From Paragordius varius (Eukaryota; Nematomorpha): a DNA stretch of 64,000 nt. The translations under genes were made by a program, and so were the position numbers. Positions 21,651 to 34,700 of the stretch are shown here, one piece after another. The notes below the pieces were generated by a model that searched no databases, had not been told where the DNA came from, and worked only from the letters and a program-made list of their open reading frames with translations. Location: NCBI GenBank assembly GCA_964247055.1, contig OZ176051.1:4836001-4900000 (forward strand), read 5' to 3'. The stretch's first letter is position 1, and each line of letters begins with the position of its first letter.

Positions 21651-22736
21651 ATAAAGTAAATGGTTTTCGCGGACTATTTTTGATAGTTGACGCAATCTTT
21701 ACCCGATTTCTGTTAAAAATAATAATTTTAATCTTTGTTTGCAATATCATATTAAAAGCTTAGAACGGTTTTCAAAATTTTTCTGCAAAAATTTTTAAAA
21801 TGTTAAGTTTAAAAATAGCAATTAATCCGAATTTTTTCGCATTCCAATTTAAATACTGTACTATACCAAGGGATAAATAAAATTGTTTCAAAGGTATTTC
21901 TACCTTGATCTTTTAGTTTTTTTATTTTCTAATAATATTAAAAACTTGGAATGTCCAACAAAAAATCTCGATATTATAATTATTTATACAAGTGCCGTTT
22001 TCATGCATATATAGAAATTATTGTAATTGCAGATATATAAAATTAATACTCCATTCAAGTTCTAATCATTAATCAACAAATAATTTATGGCATTGCTACC
22101 CAATCTTAAAATCCGATGCTTCACATTAAAGCTCATTTTTATATTCAAATATTCGGTCAGATTAAGTTTTAAAAATACTTTTACCTATTAACCTCAATTT
22201 TATATTAATTGTGCGTAATAGTTTTAAATTTAGTAACCATTCTTTTGATTTAACCCTAACACATATATAACTAACGAATAATTGGTTAAAACACTGATAT
22301 TCTATATTTCAGGAAAACATATTTTAAAATGCAACATGTTATTTATTAAGTGAAAGGCGGGAAATAAAGATTTAACATATTAATATGAGAGGTAGAGCAA
22401 ATCGTAATAAACAGTAAAAATTGACATTATACGGACAATGCGTGAAAAATTAAAAGACATATTTTTTTCTTAAAAAAACCATATTTTTTCAACCTTGATT
22501 GTTTAACCTATCGTTTTCTTCGATTGCAAAATAAAAAATAAAGTAGAATGGCAACACCCTCAATTACATACATATTAAAATTATAATTATTTAGTTTATG
22601 TAGTGAATATCAAGGTTTAAAAAATCTTTTTTAAGTTTTCACATTTTATCTGTATATTTTTAATTTTTACTGTAATGGATAACACTAAAAATAAAGCGAT
22701 TAAAAGATTGATATGCAGTCAGGCATGAAAATTATC

Positions 22737-25700
22737 CTATGTGGTCCGTTTCTTTAACCAATCCAAAAGTGCGTTATTATTCAATTTGACTGATGCAATA
22801 TTGTTTGTGATATATTCACGGGTTTGAAAATATACCTTTTTCGTGATCAGTCCCCTGGCTAACGGTGTTTTGAAAAATGCATCATAATCAGACAAAAGTT
22901 CATGTGTACCAAAATCTATCGAAATATTTCGATAAAAAATATAATTTGTACCGAGTTTTTGCTATGGATACAATAGCTACTTCCTTATAGATTTTTGTTT
23001 TTTAATAAATTTTGGCAAAAAACAAATAAAAAATATGGATATGATAATATAAGGAATGGTTTTAAATTATTATAACATTTGGTGCACGGTCAAAAACAAA
23101 AACCGGTTATTAAGTGGCAACTATATATGAAAATAACCTTTAATTGCTAATTATACATATAAATAAAAATTAATTAAATTATATGATAATTTTTAATTAT
23201 ATTTAAGTTTTATAGATATCAGCAATTTATAACTTTTTCATATTTTGTGATAATCCAGGTTATTTTTGTTAAACCCTTTATAAGTAAAAAATTAACCTTT
23301 CCCCAAATACTATACGTATAAACAACTAATGCATTAATCACCTTCGCAAACATCCTTAATTAATATATCAATGGCTAAAGAATAATCTCCGAAATTCTGT
23401 ATGAACAAATCCCATTCAGTTTTAACGAATTCCCAGACACGTTTTTGCGCTGATAACAATGGTGAATTTTTCGTTAGCCACGATAGTAAACTAATCGTAT
23501 CCTGAGATTTTATGTAATCTACTGAGTTAGTTATCGATTTAGTTGAGTTTGCGTCGTTTCGGAGAACTAACCCATTTTTGATGTAGAATAATAATCTAAT
23601 ATAACAAAATTTTTTGAATTTAAACTATTCGCAAAAATTAAGAGATTTTAGGTTTAAACCTTTCCATCAAAGTCACATTGGTGGTTGTTGCCAGTGAATA
23701 TAGAAAGGCCCTTTTTTCAAAGGGAACATTACTCAATTTGTAGGCTGTCCATGTCGCTTCCCAATCTTTAATAGTTCCATACTGAATACCGGCCCTTAAT
23801 ATGGCTCCTGATAATTCAGAGTTTGGCTAAAGCATAATAAATTGTGTATAAATTAATAGCAGAATTTTTGAGAAAATTAATGTCAAATACTTATTTTTTG
23901 TTTCTTATTTTTAAATATTTGTTATTTTTTAAATATTTGTCGTAAAGTATTTGCTAGACTAAGCAGACCTGAAAGGTCTGCCAAAGCCTTATTTCTAGCA
24001 ACGATGATATAAAGATAGCATATTCAGGAGTTAGCCCCTAAAGATAATGATTATGGTAATCAATTATAAATTTATTTTTTTTCAAGTTCATATAATCAAC
24101 TGTTTGTTAGTTAATACCATAAGTATTCAAAAATTCAGAATTCTTAAATTGCTCATGTTAGGAATAATATATTATTAACTATTTTGTAATCTGACATTAA
24201 AATATTCAAAAACATATACCGCTGTACTATTTTCAGTCGAGTAGCCATGAATCCAATTTCGGAACAAAGTTTTGCCTTTGACAACTGTAGGCTCATGACC
24301 TAATACTACCGCCATCCCTATGACTCTTGCTTGTAATAACCTACATATTTAAAATATTTTCTTCTAAAAAGTTAGTAATTTGGTCCTAATTAATTATTAA
24401 TTATAATAAATACACCATTAATCTATGTAGTTTTGTAACGCGGTCTTTACAGATTTAAAATGGAAAAAATAAGGTTTTTTTCTATAAGCCAGCGCTAGAT
24501 AATCATACATAGCAAAACCACAAAATACCATATAATTTAATCATTTTTTATAATTTTTTCACAAATGTTTTCATGTTCTTACTTCAACCTGCAATTATAA
24601 ACAGCTCTCTTTCGCGCAATGGTCCCTTTTTTAAACAATAAATGAAAATGATAGTAAAAAAACCTCCAAACTTAACGTAGTAAATATTCATGGCTAGTTT
24701 TTTATTAAACACAGCTAGATAGCATATACAGCAAAGAGATTTATTATTGGCTAATAGTAGCAAACAAAAAATGAGTATTAGCCAATAATACAGCCCTTTG
24801 CTATATGTGCCATCTGGCAAAAATTAATGCAAGCACTGTATACTTACTCATTCTATATTTTTAATATACCATTTACAGTTCAAATTCACCCTTAAACAAT
24901 TCAAATTCACCCTTGAACAATTCAAATTCACCCTCGAACAATTCAAATTCACCCTAAAAATAAATTATGAAATTTCGGTCTAATATAACTCATTATTAAA
25001 ATTAAATATCTTTTTATGGCAAAGTTTATTATTTTTTCAGTATTATTTTGATTATATACAAAATTTATTTTTTAAAAAATATAAAAAAGTATAGCTAATA
25101 TATAATTTTAAAAAACACATTTATTTTAGGGTGAATTTGAATTGTTCAAGGGTGAATTTGAATTGTTCAAGGGTGAATTTTAATTGTTTAAGGGTGAATT
25201 TGAACTGTAAATGGTATAATATGTTTGCCTTTGAGTATTATTGCAGATTACTTACAAGTCTTCCCTTGAGGCTTCATTAGCCTTTTTCCATGGATCAAAA
25301 CGTTTTAAAAGTTTGTCTAGGAATATCAGATGAGTATATGATCGCATAAGAGAATTAAACGATGCCGGATCATTGTGATGTCGATATTCCTTATATATGT
25401 TGTCTAAAGAATCCAAAATTGCTATGAGAGGTAATGCCCCCTGTTCGTTCAATTCTAAATAGAAATTATGTTATATAAAAAATTCTTCTACTTTGGTGTA
25501 TTTATTTTACCAAATACAATTTTTGATATCGATTGTAAAATTGATATCAATAAAATGAAATGGTTCCAGCATAAAGGCAAAACTTGCAGTGATGCTTGAA
25601 AAACTGCTTTCCGATTTTTAAGAAATACTATGGCTGATGGTCATTTATAGCTTTAAATATATTCAAAAGTACAAATATGGATTTGTTTCTAAATTTTTTG

Positions 25701-28700
25701 ATACCTAAACGTTATTTAATGCGAAAAACATTGATAAAAACAAATTTGAATTCCAAAAAATTTTTTTATAAATTTAGCAGGGGTGCACCACATTACTGGC
25801 AAATCATACATATCAAAATTCTGACAGATTTTAAAAAAGATAAGGATTCCTGCATTAAGGGACTTAGATGCCTTGGGAAATATTTTCAATCCATATAATA
25901 AAACCCTATATTTCAAGGAAACTGCTTTTAAATCTTTCTAATTATCCCAAAAAATTATAGTTTTATTTGTTTGTATCCTTTGTAAACTAATTTGTTATAT
26001 CAGTTAAACTAAATTGACCTTACAATATTTTGTGAATAATACATTTACCTTAATTATCTTCTAATCTCGCACATTCAAATATTAGATATGTTATTGAGTA
26101 AACTAATTTGTTTAATATATCTGTAAACACAATTCTAATTGTGAATAATGAATGCTTTTACCTTAATCATTGTAAAGCCTTGCACATTGCTTGCTTTGAT
26201 AAGATTCAGGTGTTTTAGTTTCATTTCTCGTTAAATATTTTTAATTTATTAATTTTTATTTATATTTTTTATTTATTTTTTTTATCATAAATTTACTCTT
26301 ATTAATTCAATTTTAGCTGAATTATAATTGCAATAATACATTATTTTGCTTTAAACATATTTCAGTATGAATTTTGAAATCTTTCGCATTTTTACTTTGA
26401 TAATAAAAAAGGTAGTTTTTATTGAACATTGGTTAATCAATGAATCAATCAAGGAATGATTTTTATTTAGTTGGCTTTGAATAATTGAAAATATCGTTTA
26501 AATTCAGTAAAAGGTTGAAACAATAATAGTCTATAAATTTAGGAAATAATATTTGTTTATCTTGGAAACCGCCGAATTTCAGGTTAATTTTAGAAATAAA
26601 CGCATGATTTAAGAGAAGTGAGGATAAAAAGGAATGAAAACCACTGACATAAGAGTTGGGGTATAACTATTAGCGATAACCTGTCATATTATATCCCCAA
26701 ATATTCAAGAAAGAGAAAAAAACTTGTAATATTATATTTATTTGGAGGAAACACAAAGCAAACAAGCTCTCTAATCAGGATGATTATATTAACACACAGA
26801 TCCTATAATTATGAAGGTAAAATAAATAAGTTTACTATCTTCAAAAAATTGTAGAGTAAACATCAAATGGCAGCTCACGAAGCAATTTTCTATAAATATA
26901 GTTAGTAAAGCATATGCAATCTTTCGTCTGATACGCCTAAAAAAATTTTTTAATTTAAAAAGTTACTCTTGGCAAAGAGTTTATTGATTTATTTTAATTT
27001 TTTAATACACTTTATGAATGTATAATCATGAATGTTGACACCTGCATGTTTTAATATATCCATGTTTGGTGAATTTTGATCCAAAGATATATGTTGTATT
27101 ATAATTTATATAAATACCTGCACTTGAATCATTGAATGCTTTGGGGTTGATATACATTATAAAATCCAAAAAGTGGGTCAATGGATCGTATCCGAATCTA
27201 TTAAATATAAAATTTCAACTATTAAAATTAACTGGGGCCTAAAAAGGCTTAGGCCGCTAATAATATTTTATAATTTATAAGATTTTATAACTGCAATAAA
27301 AATGATATTTCTTAAATGCCTTTAGACTTAGGAACACAGCTAAATGCCTTTTTATGAGAATATATATATTCAATCGGGTTTTTATGCTTCCAATTTTAAA
27401 CACAGTTTAACTCAATATTTGGTATATGAAAGGAACTATACTTTGCAAAATTTTTCATATTGTATACAAGTTGGGTTCTGTCCAATTCCCGCAGAATAGA
27501 AGCATTGGTTTTGAGTGCACTGAGCAAGTTAGAATACAATTGCGGTCCATATTTAACAAGATAGTATCCTGAGTAATTTAAATTCGCTTTAACCAATGCA
27601 AGCTCATTAATGTTGGATCTATTGAGAGTTGCTGTATGAGAACAATTTTTACCATGTAGCCAAATTACCTATTATACCGTTTAAAACTTTATATTAAAAC
27701 TAGTAACTTTTGGAAAATATGTGATGGAAAATAACCTTTATATCCATAATAAATTATTTCTTAACTTGGCTTTTTTGATTCAATGGTTCGTATGCATAAA
27801 TGCGCTTAAATTTGAAATTTTCTACCAAAAAATACTAAAAAAAATTCTATAGTTGTACCCAAACAACAAACTTTATAAATTAAATGAAATCATAGTTATC
27901 TATTATTGTTTTGACTAGCTGTTTGTTTCATTCAGATTTAAAAATGATATCCAAATTTTAAACTGTCACAGTTACGAAATTGTTAAAATTGTATCTGTTT
28001 AATACATAAATATCATGTTTGATATTCCAATTTAGCTGTAACCCTTTACCCCGAAATACTCTCTATACAAAACTATTATAAATTATTTGAAAACATGGGC
28101 ACTTTTTAGATATTTATAACATTCTGTTTTCGAATATTGCTCTAATATGAAAATAAACTATGGTAACAATTTCTTTTGTCCAATGTAACGGACTTTGACT
28201 TATTGTAAAAGAGACAATCAATAAGGAGAAATTATTTTATAAATATAATTAAAAAATAAAAAATATTTTATGGAGTATCAGCGATACTGAAACCGCGGCC
28301 CTAAAAATGCTTCTTTATGAACCTAAAGTTTATTTTGAATATAACTATCTGCAAATGTGTCATAAACAGCATAAAAATTTTATCGGTAATATTATTTGGG
28401 CCATTTTAAAAATTTTTGGTGAAAACTACAGATTTAGCACATAATGCCACAAAATACCTTCTGATTGAAAAGCAGATTAGTATTTTACAATTACCTAAAC
28501 AATTTAATGGTATAGTAGATTGGCGCCCGACTCTTACGAAGCGTGCCAGAGTTCGAACCCAGAAACTACGCAATTTTTCCATCATGACTGTCAGCCCTGG
28601 TAAGCGAGTGTTAAAAGCCTTCACAAGTCCGGATACAATTTAAGTCCTTACCCTTTAAAAAAATAATAAAGAGACTCTAAACTGTATATATTTTTTAAAC

Positions 28701-31700
28701 AATTTTACGACAGGAGACAAGTTATTTTTTGATTTTTGATTTACAATAAATAATTTTTGTCAAAAATAGCAAAGGCATACTTTATTGTCATTCTCCTTTT
28801 TATAATTCAAGGCTTGTTCAGTACCAATAACCATAGTCAATGGTATACTCCAGGTCATATTAGATATTTTCATCTCTCCTTCATTCAAAAATTGGTTGGT
28901 AAATTTATTTTGTGAGATATGAAACAAATATTGGTGTGTTGAAGTTCCCATAATGTTACTACGATTTTTTAACATATTTGAATCGGCCTTAACGGGGTCC
29001 GATATGGTAACCAAAGGATAACCATTCTGGAAAAGTAATATATATTTATTTTAAAATAAATTAAAGCCAAAAATTTATTTTAGTAATTCAATAAACATAA
29101 AATAAAAAGTAGAAGTATTGGTTGGGCCAGATTTAAATATGCATGTTAGGCCTATTAGTCGCGTTATTAAAAAATATCTAAATAGCGAATTCAAAGTTTT
29201 ACCCACCAATTCGGAAATTTCATTACATCGCTAAAAACCAACAAATAAAATTATTATATTGTAAAAATAAATACAGGAAATTTTTTCTATAAAAAAATTA
29301 ACCATATTAGTTTAAATTAAATATAGGTGCTATGTATGCTCTACTTGCAAAGCAAATTTCTGAACAATTGAGTAAAATTTCGAATATGTTATCATAATTT
29401 TACATTCAGAGTGAAACAAATTCATTTTTCCACCTCCCCTTAAGAATAAACAATAAGTTTATAAAAAATTTCGATAAAATGTTTGAATTGTACACCATAC
29501 CTGTTTGATCCAGCCATTCATAATGGTTTCAATGGTAGGATAGATTGAGTTATTCGTTAAAGTTTTAAAATGCAACACATTTGGTGCGTGAGTGGTAATT
29601 CCGACTGTTTTTTCACGCACATTCTGTAATGCTTTCCATAAATCCTTTGAGCACGCATTTCCATAAGCATGTTTGGATAGGAAATCGTGCAAACCTAAAA
29701 TTGTGTTTAAAATTTAATATATTTTAAGGTTTCAATATATTCATTTTAATTTTTTTTTGTCTTCATAGGAAGCTAAACTATACCTTGCTTAAAAGTACTT
29801 CGTGTAAGTATAAGCCCATCTAGCATGCTAATTAATAGCGCCCCTTTGTTATAAGAAATTAAATCGAATGCGGATTGCATATCTGATGGTTTGACTACCG
29901 AAGCATGACTCACAGGGCGTGAATATGTGAGAACGTCCAAAAAACTGGCTTTAGGGGCCATCAGGGGTGCGAATCGTTCTCGAAGTTCTAAATATTAAAA
30001 TTTGTGATTTGGCTATTTAAGCAAACTAAACTTTTTAAACAATATATGATTTATGAAATTATAATCTAATGTTTATGTTCAACCTTACAATAAAAATTAT
30101 TATAATATAAAATATCTCGAATGTATCATCATTCCTTCAAACATACTTAGGTTTGTTAAAAGGCCTCAATCTTGGGCTCAATTTTCATTATGTATATAAC
30201 TTTACAATATGACTTCATATATGTGGGAAATTATACAAAAATTAGTAATAGAAAAGGCATAAAAGTCCAAGATCTGATTTTTAGTAAAATATTTTTGTAA
30301 AAGTGGATAATATATAAACTGTTTAAACATTAACATTTCAGCCAATACATTTATAATTAATAAAATTGAGTCGATTATTATAACATGTTTCAATAAGCAA
30401 TATTAATGAGTATTTACTTTCGTAGAAACTTACATTCACCCCATTTGTGTTTAAGATTATATTTTATATCATCTATAATTATTGGTTGATTTTTTGGATT
30501 TAAACCGCTGTCCAGATTTCGTTAAGATATACGGTTAGATTGTGTAATACAAAAATATATTTTCAATAAAGTTAAAAAAATTATCCAAGAATGTTAGAAA
30601 AAAAAGCATGTTTTTTTACTCCATTGAGGAAAAAGGGAATCTGCACAAAGTACTTCCATATAAGTAGCGAAACCTTCTTTCAACCACAAATCATCCCACC
30701 AACTCATTGTGACCAAATTTCCAAACCACTAAAATCAGTTAAAAAGTTAGAGTAAGGGAATCAATTATGCAAGTTTTTTAACATAAAACTATTTTTATAC
30801 ATCCTTTCAATTTTAGATTTAATTTTGATAGCATCATATGAAATTGCTGAATAGATAAACTGTGGGTTAAACACCATATAAGCGAAAAAGGCAAAATCAT
30901 AAGGCGCTAAGCAGCTGATTTTATTTAACTTTGTAACTTTACAGTGTAAAATGGCTTAAGACTTTACAGTTGTAATGTATAAAAAACATTTTAAAAAATC
31001 TATAATTACATATGAATTATAAGAATAAATAGAAAGAATCAGTATGATAAATCCATTGATGTTTAAGAATGTTTTTTAGGGAATGAAATTGTCGATTAAA
31101 ATTTTGGAGTTGTTGTTCTGTAGAAATAATTCATGTGAGATTATAATTCTGAGTGATAGAACTTCTTCCGGATAATAAAAGTGACAATAAATTGATGAAG
31201 ATAATGAGATAAATTCCGTTTATCACCGAATGTGAACAAGATTTCCTATAAAATCAAAAGGTACGCGCATCTCAGGAGTGAACATACCAAGTTCTTCTCC
31301 GCGCCTGCAGCCGATCATTATTTATTCTTATATATCAATACACCACCACTAAACTAAATTCCTACATGGAAAGCCATAATTCTAAAATAAGCTCCCGTAA
31401 TTTAGAAATAAAGATGGCCACCTGGAACACCCGTGGCACTTCAGATAACAAATTGGATATAATAATTCGCGAGATGAAACGTTTAAACATCCATGAGTTA
31501 GGACTGTCGGAGACTCATATGCAACATAACTCACACAAAATATACGACAATTACTCGTTTTATAACTCTGGCGGGGAACTCAAACGAAATGGATGCGGTT
31601 TCTTAATATCGAATAATTTTGCCAAACATACTGATATAGATAGACCTATCTCCGATCGTATTATATCCCTATGAATCAACACCAGACCCCAGGCTATAAC

Positions 31701-34700
31701 AATATATCAAATCTATGCCCCTACGAGTGTCTCACCCGAAGACGAATGTGAAAAGTTCTATAATGAGTTACAAATGGCTCTTTGCGAAACATCCAAGAAA
31801 AACATAACTTTCATCATCGGCGATTTTAACGCTATCATAGCTAACGATAAAACAGACAAGGTCACTGGTGGAAAAGGCCTTGGTAAAGTGAAAAACCCCC
31901 GTGGTGAAAGGCTAATCGATTTTTGCCAACAAAAAAATCTCTTTATAGCGAACTCATTTTTCAAACAACCTAACAGACGGCTCTACACCTGGACCTCACC
32001 GTGTCGTAAACACAGGAATCAAATATATTACATATTGGGAATGCAAAAATACAAAAGCTCATTTCAAAACATCCGGTGCTCGAGTGCAGACTGCAACTCA
32101 GATCATAACCTATTAATGGCCAAGATCAAAATAAAGCTACAACTTCCCCAACCGCAAAAAAACTTTTCCAAAACTAAATTGAACTACAAACTTAAACCTG
32201 CCGATTTTACTCCAATCCTTAACAATAAATTTGAATCCCTAAAATACGAAACACTGAACACAGATGATCTTTGGTCTACTATTCACAAAATTACCATCGA
32301 AACAGCTAAAGAATATATACCGCCTGCCACAACAAAAAACAAAAAAATTTACCATATCACAACAAAGCATCGACCTAATTGAACAGAGAAGAGTAGCGAA
32401 ATCCAAGGGCACTCCCCTTGAGTACAAAAATATTAATAATGAACTACAAAAAAGCATAAGATTTGACAAAGAATCTCATTATAATACAATCTGCGCTAAC
32501 CTAGAGCAAGCTGCTAAACTTAATCACAACTACTTCTCTTATATTAAAGACATTCAACCGCGCAAAAAACAAATATACAAAGGTCCTATGTCTCATTCAA
32601 ACGGAAAACTTCTAATCGATAAAAAAAGGAGTAATTAAACTCTGGAAGAATACATCCAAAATTTATTCTCAAAACAATCAAATATAATCGCCATGAACTC
32701 TGAACAAACTTATGACCCTCCTATACTAAAAGGAAATTGAATGGGCCCTGAAGTATTCATCAACCGGCAAAGCAGAAGGATTCAATGATATCCCTACCGA
32801 GTTACAAAGGCATATTCCCATAAAACTAATTCTTTAGTTATTTCAAAAAATCTTCAATGAGGCAACATTCCCGACGGACTGGAACAAATCACTTGTGGTC
32901 CCTATATTTAAAAAGGGCGATCCTAAACTATGTGAAAACTACCGTACAATAGCATTGATCAATCAAACCTCAAAAGTTTTCTTATAAATAATACAAAACC
33001 GTCTACAAACATATGTCAAACCGGAAATATCAATGACACAGGCAGGCTTTAGAGAAAAAAGAGGATGCCGAGACATGATCTCAAACCTTAGATGGATAAT
33101 GGAAAAAAACTGTGAATTCCAAAATGAGCTACACCTATGTTTCGTGGATTTTTCTAAAGCCTTTGATACCGTTCAACATGACATTCTCTGGAAGGCCCTT
33201 AAACAAATAGGAGTTTCCGATCACTTAATCAAACTAATTAAATCCATATACTCCAACTCCTACCTATCACTTAACACCCCGCATGGCCCGACCTCTTGGA
33301 GCCCAATGAACATAGGTTTGCGTCAAGGCTGCATTTTATCCCCCATGTTATTCAACATATATTTGGAAAGTATCATGAGGGATCTAAATCTGCCAGGAAT
33401 AAAAGCGGGGGGTCACAATCTGACGACTCTCCAATACGCAGACGACACGGTTATCTTAGCAAATTCACAAACAAACCGAAAACTGTCTCCGAACTTTTAT
33501 AAATGTGTGCAAAAAATACAATCTTACATTAAACCTCAATAAAACTAAAATTTTACATATCAACTCCCCTCATTCCTATGACTCGCTTCGGATTAATGGC
33601 GAAACAATTCAAGTAGTCAACGAATACACATACCTTGGAAGCATTATCAACAACTTAAGCTCCAGTTCCCAAGAAATAGAAGCATAGCTATCGCCAAATG
33701 CGCTCTAGCCTCACACTACAAGTTATGGAAATCTCATGACATAACCCTTAAAACAAAAATCCGACTAGTAAATGCATTAATCTTTCCTATCATGTTATAC
33801 GGATGTGAAAGCTGGACTATCAAAAGTGAAGACGAAAAAAGAATAAACGCGTTTGAAATGTTTTGCTGGAGAAAAATACTTGGTATAACATGGAAGGACA
33901 AAATAAAGAATATCGACATTGTAAATAAAATTAACGCACAAACAACGCTTCGGGGTAAAATAATAAAACAAAAATTCGGTTACTTTGGACACATTATTCG
34001 GGGCAATTCTTTGGAAAAGGATATTATGTTAGGAAAAGTAAATGGTAAGAGAGGAAGAGGACGCAGACGTATTCGCTGGGTAGACGAAATATTATCACTT
34101 TCCAAATTGTCATTGCAAAAACTATCTCAAAAAGCTCACGACAGAACCGAATGGAGGAAGTTTTCCTACAAAATCGCTAATGGTCGATAACCGACTACAA
34201 GCTCAACAACAACAACAACAACAACATATGAATTAACTTTGCAATCATTTTAATATGCTAATGATTGGAATATATGGTACAGATACCCAATTATCACCTA
34301 AATTATCAAAATTAGACAAAACAAAATATTATAGGCCTTTTTAGTATTACGTTTTTTTAGCTTACGCACGTTCGCCCAATTTTAATATAACCTTACATAT
34401 AAAATATATGATATTTCTATTATGTATAAACTTTATTGTTTAACCAAAATGTGATATGTTGTTTAATGTAATTCTATTATGAGATTTATCTAGTCAGCAA
34501 TTTAACAAGTAACATTTGGACTTATTACTTGATGTGCCATTTCATGTGCAACTATGATAGTTATAAACTCTTTTTGATATTCTGAAGTGACATTGGGTGT
34601 GTACAGCAAATCAACCATGCGATATGTTACTAATCCCCAGTTTTCCATACCTCCAGCGAAAAAATCAGGAATCGCAATAAAATCTAATTGTATAAAAAAT

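Noticed and set aside
24584-24820. Minus-strand hydrophobic 78-codon frame in an intron of aminopeptidase A
   Set aside because: It overlaps a hairpin (ttggctaata / tattagccaa) and looks like part of a small inverted-repeat element; no similarity to a protein.
25677-25916. Overlapping frames on both strands in an aminopeptidase A intron
   Set aside because: Low-complexity AT-rich open frames without similarity, splice context or codon character.
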